Positions 54,126 to 63,049 of a DNA stretch of 64,000 bases are shown in pieces. Source of the stretch: Synechococcus sp. KORDI-52. GTDB taxonomy: Bacteria > Cyanobacteriota > Cyanobacteriia > PCC-6307 > Cyanobiaceae. A program made the translations under genes and the position numbers. Position 1 is the stretch's first letter. The number at the start of each line of letters is the position of its first letter. The stretch covers positions 682,001 through 746,000 of the forward strand of contig NZ_CP006271.1 in the NCBI RefSeq assembly GCF_000737595.1. The letters are read 5' to 3'. Under the pieces are notes generated by a model, which searched no databases, was not told the origin of the DNA, and saw nothing but the letters and a program-made list of their open reading frames with translations.

Positions 54126-55994
54126 CTATCGCTGGCCGATGCGCCGCACAGTCCCATCGAATGTCGGCACAGAGAGAACAAAGGGGTCTGTCTTGTAGCA
54201 GAGGGCTTGTTCTTCGAGGATGCCCAAGGCAATTTCCTCTCCCAGTCGTAGGCTGTCGTAGTAATCCGAGAAGTAGTGCACCCCGGCCATGTTGCGGCCA
54301 ATGGAGATGTTTGCTGCCAGCTTGTTGAGTTCACCCTCCAGGGTCAGAGGAGAGCAAGGTTGGTTGGCTTGCCCATCTGGCTTGAATGTGGCGTACTTTT
54401 CATCGTTCAACTGGAACGAACCACAGCGTTTGAACTCCAGTCTCTTGCCGCAGTCTGTGACTTGATAAGCCCCTGCTTCGACTGAATCACCACACTTGAG
54501 GCGAGCAATGATGTGTTGCTTGCTGTAGAAGCCAGCTGCGTCATTGATCTTGACGAACAGTGCGGACGTGTTGAAGAAAGCTTTCAGAATGGTCACACAA
54601 GCACCGGCAACGGTGGCATGTCCGGCCCCATAGGCAGGGTGCATTGGCGAACCTTCCGCGAAGGCCATCGGCAACAGGGCCGTGGCCTCTCCAGCGAGCG
54701 TCTGGTTGTGATCGCGAATCAACGCCACCGTCTCGCCCAACGCCCTGGCCATCCCGCTGAAGCAACCACAGGCCTCTGGGAAGCGGGTTTCAATCTCCTG
54801 CGCTTTTTCAATTCGTGCAGCCAAGGCTTCCGGGCGCAGACGCAGATGATTGTTGAACTTCTGGTAGCGCACGGCCTTGAGTCCGCGTGTTGCCACCTCC
54901 GTCACCAGGCTGAGCACATGGGGGCCGCCCCAAAGGGCAAAGCCACCGGCATTCAAGGCAACTTTCTGCCCACTGGCAGGGTCATGCAGCAGGCCTTCTC
55001 CGCCACCCGAGAGACGATCGAAACCTGGATCAAACGGTGTTCCGTTGCCAAGCAACAGCAGGCAGGCGTTGAGGTAGGCCTGATACAGCGCATCCACGTG
55101 CACATAGGTCGCCAGATCACGGGGGGTGTGAATGAAGCGACGCTCGCCCGTGAAGGCCTGCCCTGCAGTTTGGGGTTTGCAGGGATCGAAACGATCGGAT
55201 CGGACGTCATAACCCTGCTGAACCCGGTGCCATTCAGCCCACCTCATCATGTAGTCGTCGTGCTGCTTCGCCTCCAGCACGCGCTGGTCGATCCTCTGGG
55301 CACCGAAGTTGATAAAGCCTTGCTCCGGCGTGATGCCCTCACTCGGACTGGCATTGCCGATGAGCATGAATTGGGAGAGGTAGGGGCCGCGATCCACTCC
55401 CGGACTCGAACCGCGAAAGACGGTCTGTGCGTCGAGCTGATCGCTGCTGTTGGTGGTGCGCGGCCTGCTGTTGAAGCCCTCCTGGGCGTAGGCAAGGCTA
55501 TTGAGGCGTGTGGTCGCACCAGTCAGTGCAGCTGAGCCACCCCCCGCAACGAAGGCGTTGAAAGGCACATCGCGCAACAACGCGAGTTCGTAAACCTCCG
55601 CCATTTCAAAGGTCAGTTCATCGCTGCACAGTGCTGGAGCAGGCGGGATGGTGACCGCCTGGGGGTCAGGCCCTTGAAGTTCGTAGACCGTTCCCGCCGT
55701 GGGGGCCTCCCATTGACGGCGCGGTTCATCACGTGGAACCGCCACCTGACGGGTGAAGTCTTCGGCAAAGCCGTTGTCGATCGCGGAACGGAACGCCTTG
55801 AAATCACCTGATCGCTCCACCAAGCCAGTTGTGACGTCGTGAGCAAGCCCTTTGGTGAAGCTCATCGGGTAGTGCGCGGATTCATAGCGCTGCTCATCGC
55901 CGTTCGCTTGATGGAGTGGATGATCGCGGCGGGCAGCGAGATCGGTCGCGTCCTGCCGGACCCGTTGCGCCGTCAGCTTGCGTTCGTCTGTCAT
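54126..55994 (-). CDS. Vanadium-dependent haloperoxidase (bromoperoxidase-like)
   Basis: 622 residues from the ATG at 55994 (an upstream in-frame ATG at 56051 adds 19 residues). The vanadate site is visible: Lys in YQKFNNHLRLRPEAL, the SGH-equivalent loop HPAYGAGHATVAGA with His459, Arg567 in NISIGRNMAG and the covalent-ligand His573 in VHYFSDYYDSLRLGE. It oxidises halides with hydrogen peroxide. Functional vanadium bromoperoxidases are known in some marine Synechococcus, and the length fits them. It is more GC-rich than the DyP operon, so it was probably acquired separately. No signal peptide is obvious. Confidence 0.93.
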   Translation of the reverse strand: MTDERKLTAQRVRQDATDLAARRDHPLHQANGDEQRYESAHYPMSFTKGLAHDVTTGLVERSGDFKAFRSAIDNGFAEDFTRQVAVPRDEPRRQWEAPTAGTVYELQGPDPQAVTIPPAPALCSDELTFEMAEVYELALLRDVPFNAFVAGGGSAALTGATTRLNSLAYAQEGFNSRPRTTNSSDQLDAQTVFRGSSPGVDRGPYLSQFMLIGNASPSEGITPEQGFINFGAQRIDQRVLEAKQHDDYMMRWAEWHRVQQGYDVRSDRFDPCKPQTAGQAFTGERRFIHTPRDLATYVHVDALYQAYLNACLLLLGNGTPFDPGFDRLSGGGEGLLHDPASGQKVALNAGGFALWGGPHVLSLVTEVATRGLKAVRYQKFNNHLRLRPEALAARIEKAQEIETRFPEACGCFSGMARALGETVALIRDHNQTLAGEATALLPMAFAEGSPMHPAYGAGHATVAGACVTILKAFFNTSALFVKINDAAGFYSKQHIIARLKCGDSVEAGAYQVTDCGKRLEFKRCGSFQLNDEKYATFKPDGQANQPCSPLTLEGELNKLAANISIGRNMAGVHYFSDYYDSLRLGEEIALGILEEQALCYKTDPFVLSVPTFDGTVRRIGQR

Positions 55995-56559
55995 TTTCAA
56001 AAGTGCAAATGGTTGAATCGAGCGGACGTAATGCCCCGCTGCATGCACCATTGCTGGTTCAAATGATCACTTGATGATCCCAATCAGTGCAGGTTGTGAT
56101 TCTGCTCACAGGGGTAATCGAACATAGCTCTTGAGATGAGTCGTTCTTTTGCTCTCTGTTCGTTGGCTTGGAAATGGCACCCATAAACATATTCTTTGTT
56201 CAAAAGTGAGTGGCAGAGTCCATCTGCAGTGCTGTGCTTTTAATACGTGCTTCTAACGGTTCATGAAATTCTTTTCGTCATAAGGTTGCCAAATTGTCGT
56301 TCGCTCGACGGCTTCGGCAGGGCTTGGCTTTGGTGAGCGGTGTGATCTTTCTTGGCAGCCATGTCTAAAAGCCTCAAGTCCAGCTTAAAAGCACCCCCAG
56401 AGAATCCAGTGAGAGCCATAAGGTGGTTCCGGATGGACAGTTGTTCAATTTTTCACCTGATGGGCTTAATGCCCTTACGTACTACGAGGACGACAACCAG
56501 TATGTCTTGTCGAACCCTTCTTTGGATCGCTAGCCGCTCAGTAGGTTGAGCTATCTGAT
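55995..56559. other. Gap upstream of the haloperoxidase gene, with a gene remnant
   Basis: About 565 bases. The first 200 should hold the haloperoxidase promoter. Near 56415-56533 a + strand frame reads VVPDGQLFNFSPDGLNALTY... and ends at a TAG after SNPSLDR. It looks coding but has no start and is closed upstream by a stop near 56365, so it is probably a decayed gene fragment. Confidence 0.35.
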
Positions 56560-57588
56560 TCAGTGCCCTGGGAAAACGATCGGCTTTCCTGTTGCATAGT
56601 TGATTCGATCGAGCGACTCTCCTTTGTATTGGTCAACCAGCAAGTTGACTACCTGATCTCCATATTGCTGAAACCAGAATTCACCCATATTTCTTAGTTT
56701 CGTGATGTTTTCTGGGGTCACTTCGTCCATTTCTTCTTTGGGGGCGTCGTCGTCGTGCAACCCATGATGATATTTGATCTGCGAATCAACCCGAATGTAA
56801 CTTCCTGGCTCGGCAATTGTGATGGCCTGATAGGCCACAACGTGCTCATCACTCAGGATGTCGAGAATTTTCCCTCGCGTAAACCATCCTATTGCTCCCC
56901 ATCTCTGAGATTTTTTCCCGTCAACTGTTTTCGATCGATGGCCTGTTCCAATGGAAACCACTTTCAGCTGTTCAAGCGGAAGCTTCCAGGTCCGCTTCGC
57001 TTCGGCGATGGCGCACATGGTCGGATTGTTGGCGGTCACCCCACCGTCAACCAGCCAGGTGCTCTCGTCTTCGTGTGATAGTTGAACTTCTTTGGTTGGG
57101 AAAAATGTTGGAGCCGCGCTTGAGGCGTCTGCGGCTTGATAAGCAGCCAATCCGTGATATTTGTCTTTCGTTGACTTGATGACCTTTGGCCTTCTGTCCT
57201 CGAGAGAGTACGCCATGACGAGGATGTGCTTGCCTTCTTCCACTGAATTAATTGTGCGATCACCCAGGCATTCTCGAAGGACTCTTGTCTTCCCTGATGC
57301 TTTGTATTTAGGCATTGAATAACCTCGGCTGACCAGTCGACGTGCAAAAATCTCAGAGGCGTTGTTATAGCTGTAAAGTTCATCGATTTTTCTGGTGGAA
57401 AGATCTGTGGTCGCAAGCGCCAGCGCAATGATGCTGCCGGTGCTGGTTCCCGCATAGAAATCAACGCAGTCGCGCAGCGATTTGTTGTGGTCTGCCTCAA
57501 GTTTTTCCTCCACTCGCTTGAGGAACCGTGCGCTTGCTGCTCCCCTGATTCCACCCCCATCCAGCGACAGGATCAGTTTGCTTGTCAC
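56560..57588 (-). CDS. Patatin-like phospholipase
   Basis: 342 residues from a GTG at 57588 (TTG 57594 also possible). Patatin catalytic dyad: oxyanion loop DGGGIRG, nucleophile Ser49 in GTSTG, and Asp181 in VDGGV. It would hydrolyse membrane lipids, releasing fatty acids. C-terminal helices after about 210 are less conserved. The frame stays open and protein-like for about 30 codons upstream of the start (to a TAG) without a standard start codon, so the true N-terminus is uncertain. It resembles stand-alone bacterial patatins; no nucleotidyltransferase of an anti-phage system is adjacent. Confidence 0.9.
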   Translation of the reverse strand: MTSKLILSLDGGGIRGAASARFLKRVEEKLEADHNKSLRDCVDFYAGTSTGSIIALALATTDLSTRKIDELYSYNNASEIFARRLVSRGYSMPKYKASGKTRVLRECLGDRTINSVEEGKHILVMAYSLEDRRPKVIKSTKDKYHGLAAYQAADASSAAPTFFPTKEVQLSHEDESTWLVDGGVTANNPTMCAIAEAKRTWKLPLEQLKVVSIGTGHRSKTVDGKKSQRWGAIGWFTRGKILDILSDEHVVAYQAITIAEPGSYIRVDSQIKYHHGLHDDDAPKEEMDEVTPENITKLRNMGEFWFQQYGDQVVNLLVDQYKGESLDRINYATGKPIVFPGH

Positions 57589-57847
57589 GCTCAATTGCGA
57601 ATCTGAATGTTCTTCTTTAATCGCCTTCGTGTCGATGCCTTCTTCGTCTAAGAAATTTTTTAGTTTCTTGATTGTCTGATCTGGCTAGCTGATTTTGAAC
57701 GTCTCCTGTTCGACGACTGCGTCGCTCCCGCTTCCACCGGCTGACTTGATCCTTGGATCCTCATTCCTCCAGGCTGCTTGGCGGACCGGGCGCACTGTTC
57801 GTCGGCAAGACACTGCTTCAGACTTCCCATGATGGGCGACTGCACCG

Positions 57848-58987
57848 ATGGCCATGCCTGAACCTGCCGCGACTGGGGGCACCTCTGCTGAGCCTGGTAA
57901 GTGCGTTCCCCCGGCGCGTCCTGAGGTGGAGCGGCTGAAGGCCTATAGCGCGCCGTTGGAGGGGCGTCGGGGCATGTTGCGGCTTGATTTCAACGAAAAC
58001 ACGATTGGCCCCAGCCCTCTGGTGGCCCAGGTGCTGCGCAACTTCAGCACCGAGGAGATCGCCGTTTATCCCGAATACGACGGACTGCGGGAGGCCTTGG
58101 TCCAGAACCTGCTGGAAACCGGCTGCCGCCCCGGTCTGCTGCCCGAGCAGGTGGGCCTGTTCAACGGCATTGATGCTGCCATTCACGCCGTGTTCCAGGC
58201 CTATGGCTCTGCCGGAGAGACGTTGCTGACAACATCACCCACCTTCGGCTACTACACACCCTGTGCCGGCATGCAGGGCATGACGATCGAGGCGATCCCC
58301 TACCAAGGCGAGACGTTCGACTTTCCCCTGGCTGCAATTCAGGAGGCATTGGCGGCTCGTGCGCCGCGGTTGCTGTTGATCTGCAACCCCAACAATCCCA
58401 CTGGCACGCGTCTGCCAGCGGATCAGCTGATTGCTTTGGCGGCCTCAGCTCCGGGCTCGTTGGTGGTGGTCGACGAGCTCTACGAGGCCTTCACTGGAGA
58501 CAGCGTGCTGCCGTGCGCTGATTTCACGGCCACACCAAATCTGCTGGTGTTTCGCTCCCTAGCCAAGACGGCCGGTTTGGCGGGTCTGCGTATCGGTTTT
58601 GCCATCGGCCATGCCGATGTTGTTGATCGGGTGAGCCGTGTCACCGGCCCCTACGACGTGAACAGCGTGGCGGTGGCGGCGGCCTTTGCCGCCTTGGCCG
58701 ATCAGCCCTATGTGGATGCCTACGTGGCGGAGGTGTTGCGGGCCCGCGACTGGACCCTGGAGGCGCTGCGCCAGGCCGGTGTTCGCCACCACTGCGCTGG
58801 TGGCAATTACCTGTTGATCTGGCCCCAGCGCCCGGTGGCTGAGGTTGATGGGGCCCTACGTCGTGAGGGCATCCTGATTCGCCCCATGGCGGGCAAGCCA
58901 CTGATCGATGGCTGTTTCCGGGTGAGCATCGGCACCACCAGCCAGATGCAGCGCTTCATGGCGGCCTTCCTCCCCCTGGAGCGATGA
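57848..58987 (+). CDS. hisC: Histidinol-phosphate aminotransferase
   Basis: 379 residues. Fold type I PLP enzyme: LRLDFNENTIGPSP at the N-terminus, ICNPNNPTGTRL, VVVDELYEAF, Lys in RSLAKTAGLAGLRIGFAIG, and VSIGTTSQMQRFM at the end. It converts imidazole acetol phosphate to histidinol phosphate. It is distinct from the CobD-like paralogue at 16033. The stop overlaps the asparaginase start (ATGA). It marks the return to core GC composition after the island. Confidence 0.9.
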   Translation: MAMPEPAATGGTSAEPGKCVPPARPEVERLKAYSAPLEGRRGMLRLDFNENTIGPSPLVAQVLRNFSTEEIAVYPEYDGLREALVQNLLETGCRPGLLPEQVGLFNGIDAAIHAVFQAYGSAGETLLTTSPTFGYYTPCAGMQGMTIEAIPYQGETFDFPLAAIQEALAARAPRLLLICNPNNPTGTRLPADQLIALAASAPGSLVVVDELYEAFTGDSVLPCADFTATPNLLVFRSLAKTAGLAGLRIGFAIGHADVVDRVSRVTGPYDVNSVAVAAAFAALADQPYVDAYVAEVLRARDWTLEALRQAGVRHHCAGGNYLLIWPQRPVAEVDGALRREGILIRPMAGKPLIDGCFRVSIGTTSQMQRFMAAFLPLER

Positions 58988-59976
58988 AGCGCCTGCTGCT
59001 GCTTGCCACCGGCGGCACCATCGCCGGCTGCGCCGACGACCGGGCAACGCTGAACAACTACACCGCGGGCGTGCTCGGGGGTGATGCCCTGCTGGCAGCG
59101 GTGCCTCAGCTTCGGGAGCTGGCGGCGATCGACGTGGAGCAGATCGCCAATGTGGACAGCGCTGATCTGCTCTTCGAGCATTGGCGCCTGCTGGTGGGGC
59201 GCATTCGTGAGGCCTTGGCAGCAGACCCTGAGCTGAGCGGGGTGGTGATCACCCATGGCACTAACACCCTCGAGGAAACCGCTTGGTTGCTGCAGTTGTT
59301 GATCGAGGATCCCCGGCCGGTGGTGCTGGTGGGGGCCATGCGACCGGCCACCGCCCTCAGCGCTGATGGTCCGTTGAATCTTTATCAGGCGGTGCAGGTG
59401 GCCCTGAGCCGTGAAGCCCGCGGCCATGGTGCGCTGGTGGTGATGGATGGCCAGATCCATGCTGCTCAGTGGGTCAGCAAGCTGGCCACTCAGGGGGTGG
59501 GCGCTTTTGCCAGCCCCGGCAGCGGGCCTTTGGGTTGGGTGGATGACGTTGGCGTTCATCTGCCCATGGCGAGCGGATCCCGGCAGGTGCCCTTCGCCAA
59601 TCTTGATTTACCCGAGCAATGGCCCCAGGTGCCGATTGTCTATGGGTGTGTGGAGCCCGAGCCGCTCCTGCTCACGGCATGTCTCAATGCCGATGTTGCG
59701 GGTCTGGTGCTCACCGGCACCGGCGCCGGCCAGTTGTCGGCGGCTGAGCGTTCGGCTCTTCAGGATTGGTCAGGACGGCGGCCGTTGATGCTGCGGGCCA
59801 ACCGCTGTGGGTCTGGCCCCGTGCACCACCATCCCGGGGATGAACGTCTTGGGCTCCTGCCCGCAGGCAGTCTCAATCCCCAGAAAGCGCGGGTGTTGCT
59901 GCTGCTGGCGTCGATCGCAGGCTGTGATGGTGTGGCTTTGGCAGGGTTGATTGCTCAACGTCAGCTCATCAGCTGA
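58984..59976 (+). CDS. ansA: L-asparaginase
   Basis: 330 residues. Both type I/II asparaginase active-site threonines are present: the first in LLATGGTIAG, the second in VITHGTNTLEETA. YPxVPI-like and LVLTGTGAGQLS segments follow. It hydrolyses asparagine to aspartate and ammonia. No signal peptide, so it is cytoplasmic. It overlaps hisC by 4 bases, suggesting one transcript. Confidence 0.92.
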   Translation: MKRLLLLATGGTIAGCADDRATLNNYTAGVLGGDALLAAVPQLRELAAIDVEQIANVDSADLLFEHWRLLVGRIREALAADPELSGVVITHGTNTLEETAWLLQLLIEDPRPVVLVGAMRPATALSADGPLNLYQAVQVALSREARGHGALVVMDGQIHAAQWVSKLATQGVGAFASPGSGPLGWVDDVGVHLPMASGSRQVPFANLDLPEQWPQVPIVYGCVEPEPLLLTACLNADVAGLVLTGTGAGQLSAAERSALQDWSGRRPLMLRANRCGSGPVHHHPGDERLGLLPAGSLNPQKARVLLLLASIAGCDGVALAGLIAQRQLIS

Positions 59977-59992
59977 TGCCCGGCAGTGGCCA

Positions 59993-60133
59993 ATGTTGAA
60001 GGTACCGCCGCAGGACTGGGGTCTGGAACTTGAAGGCATCGGCTGGTTTTTTTGTATGGAACAGCGCTGGAGCGCGAGGGTGAGGCGAGCCTGCCGGTGG
60101 GCCATGAAGTTGCTGAAAAGTTGTGCAAGATAG
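59993..60133 (+). CDS. Possible small protein, 46 residues
   Basis: ATG 59993 to TAG 60133, 17 bases after the asparaginase stop. The product is Trp-, Cys- and Arg-rich (MLKVPPQDWGLELEGIGWFF ... RRACRWAMKLLKSCAR), with an acidic start and basic amphipathic end. The composition is unusual for chance sequence, but there is no domain. It could be a small co-transcribed protein. Confidence 0.35.
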   Translation: MLKVPPQDWGLELEGIGWFFCMEQRWSARVRRACRWAMKLLKSCAR

Positions 60134-60144
60134 ATGTCTCTAAG

Positions 60145-61011
60145 TCAATGGAACTTTCGACTCGACCTGGATAATGTGATCAACTGAAAAAAGATGAGAA
60201 CACATAAGGCTGAAATTCCAGCTAGCCCTGCAATAGGCTTGTTCTGCGGACCAATTAGCCATAAGGGAGTGGTGGGTGACCAATCAAGAAGTCCAGATTG
60301 AAGTGCATGCCATCCTCCAGCTAGTCCTCCATGGAGCCCTATGGACCCCCAAAGAGAGTATTGGTTTTGACGTCGTCTGATAGCCAAAACCATTGCAAAT
60401 AGAAAGAGTCCAACTATAGATCCCAGCTTCCAAATTCCTTGTATGTTGGGATCGGTGAAGAACAAACTAAAGATGATTGCCTGGGCTGGTAATGCACGCT
60501 GCGGCCCAATTAACAGGTTGAGCTCGCCCCATAGCCAGCCACGGAATACTATTTCTGCGGCCATCCCCATGCTTATTCCCAGTACTAAAGCGTTCACTAA
60601 TTTAGAAATTTCAATATCGCTGATCCAATTGGCCCAGCTTCCGCCTAGGCCGGCTATGCAGATTTTTAAAAGAAATGCTGCGGCTATGCAAAGTCCCGTC
60701 AGGAAGTAAGTTAGTGAGCTAAGGCGAGGAACATTCCTTAATCCCAGTTCGCTCCATGGGTCTTTCTTGTTCCAGCGAATTCGCAGCCAATTGGGTAAGA
60801 TTAAAGCAAATATCGTAAGGCTAATTGTTTTGCTTAGAAGATCATGATTAGCGGTTGCTATAGAGCTTGAAAATTGAATCGAAATCTTTCTGGCGATTAA
60901 ATCCAGGGCGTAAAGGGTTGGAAGTGCTGTAGCAATGGGAATCCATCGGGATCTTTGGAATAGCCAACTCGCCCCAATAGACTTCAAGTGCTGGAAAAAA
61001 GATTTGACCAT
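60145..61011 (-). CDS. CPBP-family intramembrane protein
   Basis: 288 residues with about eight transmembrane helices. The CPBP/CAAX protease motif 1, usually EExxxR, reads AEIVFRGWLWGEL, keeping the second Glu and the Arg. The usual FxxxH motif 2 is seen only as AIIFSLFF without His. A His-bearing motif is present in GSIGLHGGLAGGWHAL. It may therefore be a protease-dead or atypical member. AT-rich relative to its neighbours. A second frame from 61108 overlaps its N-terminus, so its exact start is unsure. Confidence 0.75.
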   Translation of the reverse strand: MVKSFFQHLKSIGASWLFQRSRWIPIATALPTLYALDLIARKISIQFSSSIATANHDLLSKTISLTIFALILPNWLRIRWNKKDPWSELGLRNVPRLSSLTYFLTGLCIAAAFLLKICIAGLGGSWANWISDIEISKLVNALVLGISMGMAAEIVFRGWLWGELNLLIGPQRALPAQAIIFSLFFTDPNIQGIWKLGSIVGLFLFAMVLAIRRRQNQYSLWGSIGLHGGLAGGWHALQSGLLDWSPTTPLWLIGPQNKPIAGLAGISALCVLIFFQLITLSRSSRKFH

Positions 61012-61166
61012 AGAGCAGAGGTTTTGCCTCAGGGGGCTTTATTGGTGAAATCTCTGAAAGTGACTTTGCTGAAAGTGGATGAATGAACTCAGTGGCAAAT
61101 TTGTTCAAGAAATCATTGTGATTGATATCACCCGTGGAGTTGTGCTGATTGGGTTGTTTCTTTGAC

Positions 61167-62147
61167 TCAGAAAAGATGAAGATGGCTCAATAAGCTGCCC
61201 GATTGAGGCGCCCCAAGGAATTGCCAGGGAACGAATAGCATTGAAAAAATTAGAACAGAAAGGAGAGTTATTGCGGGGAAAATATTTTCTTTTAGGCGTC
61301 CAATTATCGAAAAAGGAATAACAATAAATGCTATTAGGAGTAGATAAGTGATTATTCCGGCTGCGTCGACAGGGGCCTGAGTTGAGGTTGTAAAAGAATG
61401 GCCGCTAAGATGAATGAACAAGCATACGAAGCGATATAAGGCTGCAGAGCAAAGCATAATAAAAGCCGAATAAGTGTAATCCAAGTGAGAGGTATAGTTG
61501 CCTTTGATTGCCCTTCTAATTGAAGTTATCAAGCAGCCTGATATGATCAGTGGAAGGGCGCCATATGTTACTTGGTTGAAGGGGGTAAGTAGCACATAAA
61601 TGGTACTCAGGATTCCAGATGCCGCCATGGTCGGGAGAACGATAAATGCTGTGAATGTGCCAATACGTCGATGCCATAGAATAGTTTGGGGGCTCCTATG
61701 CTCGCGCAGCATAATGATCCACTGAAAAGTTATCAGACAAGCAAGAAGTATGGCGCTGAATGCGTGGATTGTGACCATGTGCTCGCTATCGATGGGAATG
61801 CCCAGTGGATAAACGGTGCGGGAGGGCACGTAGAATTGATTGACACCCCAAACATTTGTGTCATACCAGTGTTTTACTGATGGAATAAAAATGATATTGC
61901 TGTACCCGGCTACGCCCATGAAGGCTAGAGCTGTTGGCGTAATGGCTGATCCCTCGTGATTGCCCGACTTTCTCATGGCAATCAAAGTCAGGGGCATGAT
62001 GATAAATCCTGCAAATCCGAGCCAATGCCACGAGCCTTTGAGGGGAGTAGCCCAGAGCATTCCACAGATAAATATGACGAGCCCTAGATATACGGCCAAG
62101 GCTGAGCGCCAGCTTAGTAAAGGCAAAGATGCGGTGGTCTTAGCCAT
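61167..62147 (-). CDS. Multi-pass membrane protein, possibly DUF2306-like
   Basis: 326 residues with eight to nine hydrophobic helices. The His-containing pair SEHMVTIHAFSAILLACLITFQ and TILWHRRIGTFTAFIVLP resembles the DUF2306/heme-like membrane pattern in which His residues on adjacent helices face each other. Function unknown. AT-rich, like the CPBP gene 155 bases downstream on the same strand; the two may form a small transferred unit. Confidence 0.65.
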   Translation of the reverse strand: MAKTTASLPLLSWRSALAVYLGLVIFICGMLWATPLKGSWHWLGFAGFIIMPLTLIAMRKSGNHEGSAITPTALAFMGVAGYSNIIFIPSVKHWYDTNVWGVNQFYVPSRTVYPLGIPIDSEHMVTIHAFSAILLACLITFQWIIMLREHRSPQTILWHRRIGTFTAFIVLPTMAASGILSTIYVLLTPFNQVTYGALPLIISGCLITSIRRAIKGNYTSHLDYTYSAFIMLCSAALYRFVCLFIHLSGHSFTTSTQAPVDAAGIITYLLLIAFIVIPFSIIGRLKENIFPAITLLSVLIFSMLFVPWQFLGAPQSGSLLSHLHLF

Positions 62148-62291
62148 TAGAAAAATAGTATTTATAAATTCAAGCTAATAAAAGGTTTCAGGTAATCAAC
62201 CTATTGGTTTGAATAAACAACAATGTAAGTGCTGCTAGGTATTAGGTCAGCTCGTGATTGAGTGAACGCTTACCGCTCCATTCAGATCCCG

Positions 62292-63014
62292 TTATTGCAT
62301 CACTGTGATCACGGTGGTGTCGTCAAGGCTGCCCGGCAGAGTCTGCGTCCGGCCCACACGGCGCACGGCGGTGCCGCCCATGGCATTGAGGAAGGGTTGC
62401 ACACCCTCTTGATCACAGCCTTCGGGGGCCTCGCCGTTGACGTACTGCACTGGAATCACCCGCTTGGGATTCAACTGGTTCACCACCGCCGCGGCTTCTT
62501 CGGCGTTGTAGATCTTGCTGCCGCCGCCCACGCCGATGATCAGCACATCGGGGTTGCCCAGCAGCACCCGGTCAGCGGCGCTGAGTTCACCAGCGGTGGC
62601 ACCAAGGTGGGCAAAGCTGAGGCCCCCTTGCTGCCAGCGCCAGAGGGTGGCATTGCCAAACCGACGTCCGCCGATCCGGTCGTGGGGGCTGGAAAAGCCC
62701 TCCAGGTTCAGGCCGCCGATGCGATACGACCCCGGTTCCGCCAGAAAGCGGCCGCCGGCGACGTTGCGGGCCCCCTCATCGGCAAGTTCGGAGTTGGCCA
62801 GCACAACGCCCGCCGTCAGCCGGGGTTCCGGCAGGCCAGCGGCACAACCCACCGACTTGTAGGGGTTGAGCAGCACCGACTGGCCGCCGCCCTGGATCAG
62901 CAGGGCCCGTTGCCCGTAGCTGCTAATCGACACTCCACCGCCCGCGAAGGCCGTAGATGTGAGGCTGATTGCCAGGCCTGCAGCGGCGGTCACAGCGGAA
63001 CGCAGGACGGACAT
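62292..63014 (-). CDS. Secreted metallo-beta-lactamase-fold protein
   Basis: 240 residues from the ATG at 63014, preceding a signal peptide (AVTAAAGLAISLTSTAFA). Seen: ISSYGQRALLIQGGGQSVLLNPY, VVLANSELAD, FSSPHDRIGG, FAHLGATAGELS, LIIGVGGGSKIYNAEEAAAVVNQLNPKRVIPVQYVNG. This matches the UPF0173-like MBL fold, but the usual first metal motif HxHxDH is replaced by NSELAD, so metal binding may be lost. It is third in a dgkA-trpG-MBL reverse gene row. Confidence 0.78.
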   Translation of the reverse strand: MSVLRSAVTAAAGLAISLTSTAFAGGGVSISSYGQRALLIQGGGQSVLLNPYKSVGCAAGLPEPRLTAGVVLANSELADEGARNVAGGRFLAEPGSYRIGGLNLEGFSSPHDRIGGRRFGNATLWRWQQGGLSFAHLGATAGELSAADRVLLGNPDVLIIGVGGGSKIYNAEEAAAVVNQLNPKRVIPVQYVNGEAPEGCDQEGVQPFLNAMGGTAVRRVGRTQTLPGSLDDTTVITVMQ

Positions 63015-63049
63015 GGGCGGCAGTGAACTGGCTCTGGACGCTAACAGCG

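Noticed and set aside
56040-56075. tRNA T-arm-like GGTTCAAAT near 56056
   Set aside because: No acceptor, D or anticodon stems can be folded around it.
56352-56549. + strand frame of 65 codons after the haloperoxidase promoter region
   Set aside because: The coding-like signal lies in a different frame (VVPDGQLFNFSPDG...), so this one is a shadow of a remnant.
56560-57588. CBASS-type CapV effector (patatin activated by a cyclic nucleotide)
   Set aside because: No CD-NTase, ubiquitin-like or HORMA accessory gene lies nearby; the cyclic-di-GMP proteins are GGDEF/EAL, not CD-NTases.
60848-61108. Overlapping reverse frame beginning MNKFATEFIHPLS
   Set aside because: Its first third looks plausible, but the rest is the shadow of the CPBP frame. 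It may hint at an N-terminal frameshift but cannot be supported.
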